This document shows positions 56,357-64,000 of a DNA stretch of 64,000 nt, one piece after another. Source of the DNA: DATAXI01 sp963756185. GTDB taxonomy: Bacteria; Verrucomicrobiota; Verrucomicrobiia; Chthoniobacterales; Chthoniobacteraceae. The notes under the pieces were generated by a model. The model was not told the DNA's origin. It saw only the letters and a list, made by a program, of their open reading frames with translations, and ran no database searches. The DNA lies in the NCBI GenBank assembly GCA_963756185.1, contig CAVWMS010000011.1, positions 1 to 64,000 of the forward strand. Reading direction: 5' to 3'. The position numbers were made by a program, and so were the translations under genes. Each line of letters starts with the position of its first letter. The stretch's first letter is position 1.

Positions 56357-56653
56357 ATGCTCGATTTCGACAAACTCGACAGGACAATCCATGAAAAAGG
56401 ACGGCTGGCGATCATGACTCTACTTGCCACCAGGCCCGTGTGGGCGTTTCAGGATTTGAAGGCGGAGCTGAAAATGAGCGACGGCAACCTGGTCACGCAC
56501 CTGCGCACGCTCCACCAGGGCGGCTATGTCTCCGTCACCAAGGCCGTGCTCGACCGTCCGCAAACCACCTATGCCCTCACCGAAAAAGGCCGCGCGGCAT
56601 TTCAGGATTACCTGCGCGTCCTCGAGCAAATCGTAAAAGCCGGGAAAGGCTGA
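56357..56653 (+). CDS. Winged-helix transcriptional regulator (HTH_34 type)
   Basis: 98 residues: HEKGRLAIMTLLATRPVWAF, QDLKAELKMSDGNLVTHLRT (recognition helix), LHQGGYVSVTKAVLDRPQTT (wing) and YALTEKGRAAFQDYLRVLEQ. The small size and pattern match single-domain MarR/PadR-like proteins of the HTH_34 group. It probably represses its own operon through the palindrome at 55,684 and, from the second palindrome, ispH. Confidence 0.84.
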   Translation: MLDFDKLDRTIHEKGRLAIMTLLATRPVWAFQDLKAELKMSDGNLVTHLRTLHQGGYVSVTKAVLDRPQTTYALTEKGRAAFQDYLRVLEQIVKAGKG

Positions 56654-56667
56654 GTTTTTTGCCCACT

Positions 56668-56686
56668 TACTTTGTATCACAAAGAA
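56668..56686. promoter_or_regulatory. Second palindromic operator, upstream of ispH
   Basis: TACTTTG-TATCA-CAAAGAA: the same half-site and 5-base spacer as at 55,684, with one symmetry mismatch, 16 bases before the ispH ATG and 14 bases after the regulator stop. Confidence 0.62.
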
Positions 56687-56702
56687 CCGTCGCTCAAATC
56701 CC

Positions 56703-57578
56703 ATGATCGTTCATATTGCTGAACACTTCGGCGTTTGCTTCGGCGTGCGCGACGCCCTCGCGCTGGCCGAACGCATCGCCAAAACCGAGCCGCTGACCAT
56801 CCTGGGGCAGCTCGTCCACAATCCCATCGCGCGGGAGCGTCTCGACGCGCTCGGCGTGAAACAGGGTGCCCTCGACGACGCGCCAGGCGCCACCACGCAC
56901 CGCGTCATGATTACGGCCCACGGCAGTTCCGACGCTGATCGCGCGCGCTGGCGCGAATCGGGCCACACCGTCGAGGATGCCACCTGTCCCCTGGTCCGGC
57001 ACGCGCATGAGCAACTCCGCCGCCTCGTGCAGGAAGGCTGTTTTCCCATTGTCATCGGCAAACATGGCCACGTCGAAGTGCTCGGCCTGACGGGCGATTT
57101 CCCCAACGCCGCCGTCCTCGAGACCGAAGCGGATCTTTCCGGCATCCCCGAACATCCTCTCTACGGCGTCGTTTCGCAAACCACCCAGCCTATCGACCGC
57201 GTCCTGCGCCTCGTTGTCGCGCTGCGCGAACATCGCCCCCATTCCCGCGTCCGGTTCCGGGATACGGTTTGCAGGCCCACAAAGGACCGGCAGTTGGCGC
57301 TGCGAAAATTGCTGCGCGAGGTGCAGGTGGTGATCGTTGTCGGCGGGCGCAACAGCAACAACACGCGCGAATTGGTGGAGACCGTTCGCGCCGCCGGCCT
57401 TCCCGCTCATCACATCGAGCGCGCCGAGGAACTGCAATGGGCATGGTTCGAGGGCATCGAACACGTCGGCATCACCGGCGGCACTTCGACGCTGCCCGAA
57501 ACCGTCGCGCAGGTCCGCGACCGCCTGGCGGAACTGGCTGCGCAACACGAACGGAAGAAAGTCGTGAATGAGAACTAA
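56703..57578 (+). CDS. ispH: 4-hydroxy-3-methylbut-2-enyl diphosphate reductase
   Basis: Last step of the MEP isoprenoid pathway, an Fe-S enzyme. 291 residues. The cluster cysteines are in AEHFGVCFGVRDAL, EDATCPLVRHAHEQ and VRFRDTVCRPTKDRQ. VIVVGGRNSNNTRELVE, VGITGGTSTLPETVAQV and the catalytic histidines in IGKHGHVEVLGLTG are visible. It carries a palindrome that suggests control by the neighbouring regulator. Its last 11 bases overlap the next gene. Confidence 0.93.
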   Translation: MIVHIAEHFGVCFGVRDALALAERIAKTEPLTILGQLVHNPIARERLDALGVKQGALDDAPGATTHRVMITAHGSSDADRARWRESGHTVEDATCPLVRHAHEQLRRLVQEGCFPIVIGKHGHVEVLGLTGDFPNAAVLETEADLSGIPEHPLYGVVSQTTQPIDRVLRLVVALREHRPHSRVRFRDTVCRPTKDRQLALRKLLREVQVVIVVGGRNSNNTRELVETVRAAGLPAHHIERAEELQWAWFEGIEHVGITGGTSTLPETVAQVRDRLAELAAQHERKKVVNEN

Positions 57579-58788
57579 GTTCATCATTTATCGCGCGGTT
57601 GTCCTCTTTTTCGCCGCCTATGCGTTTTGGTTGGCAATCGAAATGCAAATCGCGTCGCGCGCCGCGCAGGGACCCGTGGGAATCGCCTGGCTACTAATTC
57701 CATATACTGCCGGCGCTTTGCTGGCGGTGGAAGGAATACTCGTACCGGTTCGCGGATTATTCGAGAGACTGAAAGTCAAGTTCGTCATTTATCGCGTGGT
57801 TGCCCTCCCTTTCGCTGGGTATGCGTTTTGGATGGGATGGTGGGAGCAAGCGCAGCGTTCGTTCGCAGCGCAAAGGCCGGCGCATGACCTGCCGTTGCCG
57901 GGCGTCGGATGGATGTTAATTCCGTACGCCCTTTGCGCATTGCTGCTTTTGGAAGCGATATTTGTGCCGGTTCGCCGGATGTTGGAGAGAAAGAATGTCA
58001 GATTCACCGTATATCGCGAGGTTGTCCTCCTGCTCGCCGCAGTTGCATTTTGGTTCGGACTCGAGGAGCAATGGTCCCGCTGGGAAATGTTGCATGTGTC
58101 ACCGAAAATGCCGGCATTGGCGCCGGGCGTCGGCTGGATATTAATTCCCTATGCCATATGCGTATTGCTGCTGGCGGAACTAATATTCGTGCGGCTCCCC
58201 AAGATGGGAATCAAATTTATCACTTATCGCCTGGTTCTGCTGTTCATCGCCGGGATTGCATTCAGTTGGGCGCTCACCATGCAGCCCTTGGGGCAATTGT
58301 CGCTGAAGGACATCGAGAGCGACTGGGCTACGTTCGTCTTTTGGGTGTTGATTCCCTATGTCGTTTGCGCACTGCTGCTGGTGGAAGGGATATTCGTACC
58401 CGTTCGCCGGATATTTAGTTCACTGTCCGGGGACAGACTGATCCGGCTGTATTGGTGCGCCTCAACCTCATTTGGGATAGTGTCCGGCTTATTCATTCTC
58501 TGGACCTACCTTCGGAACATACCCGATCCGCCGGATCCGGATGCAGGTGAGATGTTTGCCTGGAACTTGTCATTCTACTTTCCCTGCGTAGGGCTGTCCC
58601 TTGTCTTCTGGCTGGGGGCAACTTACTTTTATATCAGGTATCTATGCCAGAAGAGGTTGGGCAATTGGTTTGCAGTCGCGCTGCCGCCTCTGCTCTTGCT
58701 CCCGTTTCTTTACGAGCTGATGGTAATCGTGAGGTCCCAGTTGGCTCTTTGGGCCTACCTTTCACAGCTAAACGGGGTTTCGAAATGA
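57568..58788 (+). CDS. Membrane protein with four tandem about 70-aa repeats
   Basis: 406 residues. The first 290 are four copies of a unit with consensus K-F-x2-YR-x-V then AFW, GVGWxLIPYAxCALLL and EGIFVPVRRxxER. Each has two membrane segments, giving about eight. The last 110 residues add a different part (LYWCASTSFGIVSGLFILWT, FYFPCVGLSLVFWLGATYFY, ALPPLLLLPFLYELMVIV). The start overlaps the ispH stop in another frame by 11 bases, so translation is coupled. I do not recognise the family. Confidence 0.75.
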   Translation: MRTKFIIYRAVVLFFAAYAFWLAIEMQIASRAAQGPVGIAWLLIPYTAGALLAVEGILVPVRGLFERLKVKFVIYRVVALPFAGYAFWMGWWEQAQRSFAAQRPAHDLPLPGVGWMLIPYALCALLLLEAIFVPVRRMLERKNVRFTVYREVVLLLAAVAFWFGLEEQWSRWEMLHVSPKMPALAPGVGWILIPYAICVLLLAELIFVRLPKMGIKFITYRLVLLFIAGIAFSWALTMQPLGQLSLKDIESDWATFVFWVLIPYVVCALLLVEGIFVPVRRIFSSLSGDRLIRLYWCASTSFGIVSGLFILWTYLRNIPDPPDPDAGEMFAWNLSFYFPCVGLSLVFWLGATYFYIRYLCQKRLGNWFAVALPPLLLLPFLYELMVIVRSQLALWAYLSQLNGVSK

Positions 58789-58795
58789 TATATCC

Positions 58796-59625
58796 ATGAA
58801 GCCAATCAGCCGCCGCCATTTTCTCAAACGCACCTCGCTCTGGGTACTCGGCGCCGCCGCCGGTGTGACTTACGGGCTCATCGAAGCGAAGTGGCTCACG
58901 GTGAACCGGGTCACGCTTGAAATTCCCAAACTTCCGCAAGCCTTTAAGGGTAGGACCGTCGCTTTCCTCTCCGATATTCACCACGGCCCGTACGTGCCGC
59001 TCTCCTATGTCCGGCACGCGGTGGATATGACGAACGCGCTCAACCCGGACTTGATCGTGCTCGGCGGCGATTACCCGCACGAGGGTGTCGAATATATCGC
59101 CCCGTGCATCGAGGAACTGGGCCGGTTGCGCGCCCCGCTTGGCGTTTACGCCGTGCTTGGAAATCACGACCACTATCATGGCGGGGCGCCGCATGCCAGC
59201 GCCGCGCTGCGGCGGCCGGCATCCCGGAATTGACCAATCGCGGCCTTTGGATCGAGGCCGGCGGCGCGCGCATCTGGCTCTGCGGCGTGGGCGATTACTG
59301 GACGGGCTGGCAGGACCTGCCCGCGGCGCTCGGCCCCGCGTCCGTGGACGACGCCGTGATCCTTCTTTCCCATAACCCCGATTATGTCGAAAAAATCGAG
59401 GACCCGCGCGTCGGCATCGTGCTCGCCGGCCACACCCATGGCGGCCAGGTCGATATCCCCGTCATCGGCCCGCCGATCATCCCCTCTCTCTACGGCCAAA
59501 AGTACGCGCAAGGCCTCGTCCAGGGACCGGTGGCGCGCGTCTTCGTCACCCGCGGCATTGGCACCATTTCGCCGCCCATCCGGCTCAATTGCGCGCCCGA
59601 AATTGTACTCTTCACATTGGCGTAG
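58796..59625 (+). CDS. Metallophosphoesterase with Tat-like signal, one frameshift
   Basis: The start MKPISRRHFLKRTSLWVLGA has a twin-arginine motif and membrane segment, so the enzyme is probably exported or anchored. Metal-site blocks follow in order: VAFLSDIHHGPYVP (DxH), LIVLGGDYPHEG (GD), VYAVLGNHDHYHGG (GNHD) and, after a slip near 59,215, VILLSHNPD and VLAGHTHGGQVDIP. This is the YkuE/YaeI-like group acting on lipid or diester phosphates. The substrate is unknown. Confidence 0.86.
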
Positions 59626-59770
59626 AAATTTCGGATTTCGGATCTCGGATTTCGGAAGTAACGATCCTCGCAGCGAGCCGTGAGGAACTCTGGATGGGCG
59701 CAGGGGAACCTGCCTCAAAAGGTTCGGCGTCAGAGACATTCCGAAATCCGCATTCCGAAATCCGAAATGT
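59626..59770. repeat. Palindromic intergenic repeat (TTCGGATTTCGG type)
   Basis: TTTCGGATTTCGGATCTCGG near 59,627 faces TTCCGAAATCCGCATTCCGA and more near 59,740, so the 145-base gap has complementary ends built from one short word and can fold back. Antisense translation gives the KSEIRNPKF type string often mis-annotated in verrucomicrobial genomes. Confidence 0.6.
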
Positions 59771-60223
59771 TCAGGGCACTTTGGAATGCCGCGGCCAGTT
59801 CAGCGTGTCCCTGTCCACCTGGGGCGCGACCTTGTCCGGCCAGGTGAACTGGCAATCTTCGCAGTAATACTCCCGCGGGATCAGGTGCGCCGCCGATAGC
59901 AGCGCGAAAAACATGCTGCCCGCCGTCCGCCTCGAGAATTGCGGGTACTCGATGCGCGAGGAGCCGCATTGCGGGCAGCGGACCGCTTCCAGCATGACCC
60001 CATCCTTCTCCCATTCGCGCACCAATTCCTTCGCCTTCTCGTATTCCTCCTTGCGCACACGGACCAGCATGTTGGCGCGAGGATGTTTGTTTAGAAAGAA
60101 GATCGCCTGCGCGCCGGAATCGTCGTGAAGCTCCGCGTGAAAGCCCGCGTCGTGCAGGCGATCCTTGAGCTTCTCGGCGGGCGCAGCGTCGTTAAATGTG
60201 GCCAGGGTAATTACTTGCTCCAT
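59771..60223 (-). CDS. DUF2007-like protein with C-terminal zinc ribbon
   Basis: 150 residues. The N-terminal ferredoxin-like domain (MEQVITLATFNDAAPAEKLK, MLVRVRKEEYEKAKELVREW) fits DUF2007, a presumed signalling domain. The C-terminus has CPQCGSSRIEYP and YYCEDCQFTW, a four-Cys zinc ribbon. It starts a few bases after the clpB stop and is probably cotranscribed with it. Confidence 0.74.
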   Translation of the reverse strand: MEQVITLATFNDAAPAEKLKDRLHDAGFHAELHDDSGAQAIFFLNKHPRANMLVRVRKEEYEKAKELVREWEKDGVMLEAVRCPQCGSSRIEYPQFSRRTAGSMFFALLSAAHLIPREYYCEDCQFTWPDKVAPQVDRDTLNWPRHSKVP

Positions 60224-60229
60224 ACTGGT

Positions 60230-62811
<2,582 letters not shown>

Positions 62812-62850
62812 ATTTTCAATTTAATCGCATGCCGGGCCGGGGCAAGCCGT

Positions 62851-63360
62851 TCAAGTCTTTCTGGATGGCGTTTTCGTCCGGTTCGGGCCGGATTTTCCTC
62901 CCGGAACGACCTCGGCCTTCCGCGGCAGGGCCTTCCGAAAAACGACCTGAACCTTCGACTGGCTGTAGCCCAGCTTTTCGTAGAAATGGTGCGCCTCGGT
63001 CCGGGTCGACCGGCTCCGGATTATGATGTGCGTCGCTCCGCGCTCCAGCGCCCAATTTTCAACGCGCTCCATCAACGCCCGTCCGATTCCCTTCCGGTGA
63101 AGCCGCTCGTCAACGACAAGGCCGCCGACCTCCAGCCGATACTCCGATTCCAAAAACTGCGAGAGCACGCCGTGAACCCAGCCAATCAATCCGCCGTCAT
63201 CGGACTCGGCCACGAAAATGGCGTCGCCGGGACTGTCGAGCAACCGCTCGAGCCGGCCGCGCATGGCCTCTTCCGGCGTCGGGTAGCCAAGCTGCCCGGC
63301 CAGCCGCGCCAAATCGGCGCAATCCCGTTCATCTGCCCGGCGTATCGAGTAGCGCAACAT
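62851..63360 (-). CDS. GNAT-family N-acetyltransferase
   Basis: 169 residues from ATG 63,360 (MLRYSIRRADERDCADLARL). Motif A is LVVDERLHRKGIGRALMERV, with the acetyl-CoA loop R-x2-G-x-G; the C-terminal YEKLGYSQSKVQVVFRKALP is typical. The substrate is unknown. Confidence 0.82.
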   Translation of the reverse strand: MLRYSIRRADERDCADLARLAGQLGYPTPEEAMRGRLERLLDSPGDAIFVAESDDGGLIGWVHGVLSQFLESEYRLEVGGLVVDERLHRKGIGRALMERVENWALERGATHIIIRSRSTRTEAHHFYEKLGYSQSKVQVVFRKALPRKAEVVPGGKSGPNRTKTPSRKT

Positions 63361-63445
63361 TCTTCGCGGCAGGTGACAGGCTACCCGCATCCCGCCGGCC
63401 ATGACAACCGGGATCGCTCCGGGTCCGCCCGGGGGGTAAAAGGGG

Positions 63446-63495
63446 CTTGATTGACCTTGATTGACCTTGATTGACCTTGATTGGGCTTGATTCTG
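63446..63495. repeat. 10-bp tandem repeat (CTTGATTGAC) x5
   Basis: Three exact copies and two diverged ones in a row upstream of the GNAT gene (minus strand). This is a low-complexity tract that could vary in number and affect spacing to its promoter. Confidence 0.75.
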
Positions 63496-63815
63496 GAGAG
63501 TGCGGAATGAGGCAGATTCGGCGGGCGGGGTGAGTGGTTGCACCGCGAAAAGAGGCGCCGGTTTGGCCATTTTGCCGGAGATAACGGGCGACATTCCGCA
63601 AGGCTAGCAAGATGGATGTCGCGGTGGTTAGGGATTTTTTTCGGCAAAGTTCAAACGCGGGCGCAGGCGTGAACCTTCGCGGGGCCTAGCCTCTGTTTAG
63701 TTTGTCGCAGTTAACCCGCGCCTCCGGCGCTTGGCGCTTTGGAGACGGTGACCTGGGGCTTCGCTCGTGCCTCGCTACGCCCCAGGCTGGCCTAACCCGG
63801 GCCTCCGGCCCTTCA
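63496..63815. other. Intergenic, no recognised gene
   Basis: Contains a G/C-rich part with the palindromic-looking CTCCGGCGCTTGGCGCTTTGG and CCTCCGGCCC words and GGCCTAGCC. No open frame with family features. Confidence 0.3.
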
Positions 63816-63959
63816 AATTGGTGCGACAGACTGAAGCGAAGATGCTCTAACAATTGGTACGACAGACTGAAGCGAAGATGCTCTAACAATTGGTGCGACA
63901 GACTGAAGCGAAGATGCTCTAACAATTGGTACGACAGACTGAAGCGAAGATGCTCTAAC
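63816..63959. repeat. 36-bp tandem repeat, four copies
   Basis: Unit AATTGGTGCGACAGACTGAA plus GCGAAGATGCTCTAAC, at 63,816, 63,852, 63,888 and 63,924. The copies differ only by G or A at the eighth base, and the two versions alternate (G, A, G, A), suggesting growth by 72-bp steps. There are no spacers, so it is not CRISPR. Confidence 0.9.
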
Positions 63960-64000
63960 GCTTGCGCTTTTTCTGAGCGCCGGTACCGCGTGCGGCTTCC
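63955..64000 (-). CDS. Possible C-terminus of a gene continuing beyond the window
   Basis: One minus-strand frame reads EAARGTGAQKKRKR then stop, a basic tail like those of RNA-binding or ribosome-associated proteins. The stop lies in the last tandem-repeat copy, so the repeats would be its 3' flank. Only 14 codons are visible. Confidence 0.3.
   Translation of the reverse strand, partial: EAARGTGAQKKRKR

Noticed and set aside
63816..63959. Possible CRISPR array
   Set aside because: The 36-bp units are directly adjacent with no spacers, and no cas gene is near.

Overview
The window is a mosaic of at least three unrelated DNA sources, so it should be read as a chimeric or badly joined metagenomic contig, not one chromosome. 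Bases 1 to about 23,683 are mycobacterial. The order ribF, rpsO, pnp, pepR, nitronate monooxygenase, ald/aldR, metal-dependent hydrolase, ferredoxin-reductase-like gene, dapB, small membrane protein, flavodoxin-like gene matches, as I recall it, the Mycobacterium tuberculosis Rv2786c-Rv2771c neighbourhood. Extra genes (amidase, EphD-like fusion, DyP peroxidase pair) are interspersed. Almost every gene here carries one or more single-base frameshifts. Many are repaired by removing or adding one base, which points to base-calling indels rather than decay.

Inside the mycobacterial part, a REP13E12-type (DUF222/HNH) gene spans about 13,919-18,598 on the minus strand and has been broken twice. One insertion is a complete ISNCY-like IS with perfect terminal inverted repeats (16,822-18,411). 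The other is a 1.7 kb array of three one-gene cassettes (14,477-16,202). The cassettes are separated and bounded by four copies of a short core that, in the host gene, encodes Asp-Ala-Leu-Asn-Ala. Each cassette has one minus-strand gene for a small membrane or secreted protein. Two of them end in a hairpin followed by a shared end sequence. No recombinase lies in the array. This is the most interesting and possibly undescribed system in the window.

Bases 23,684-31,795 are high-GC actinobacterial-looking mobile DNA of uncertain origin. They hold a serine-recombinase C-terminal fragment, a SnoaL-like fragment, a methyltransferase, an unrecognised 460-residue protein with a possible nuclease motif, a tyrosine-recombinase remnant, an IS21-family istA/istB pair and a second tyrosine recombinase. 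That recombinase is cut off exactly where a verrucomicrobial trpE, also cut off, begins on the other strand.

Bases 31,796-64,000 look verrucomicrobial: an LEPR-XLL-type giant repeat protein, intergenic repeats of the TTCGGATTTCGG type and general gene content. They hold trpE-hisI with a structured leader, a toxin-first PIN/antitoxin pair, an AAA+ ATPase, the 8.7 kb repeat gene, a GH29 alpha-L-fucosidase, a macro-domain protein, a prenyl synthase, tsaD-ctpA, a PG-binding protein, a CDP-alcohol phosphatidyltransferase and der. These are followed by a membrane-protein/winged-helix operon whose palindromic operator recurs in front of ispH, a phosphoesterase, a DUF2007-like protein, clpB, a GNAT protein and a terminal 36-bp tandem repeat. 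Frameshifts are much rarer here (der, macro domain, phosphoesterase, clpB twice). I found no tRNA, rRNA or CRISPR array.
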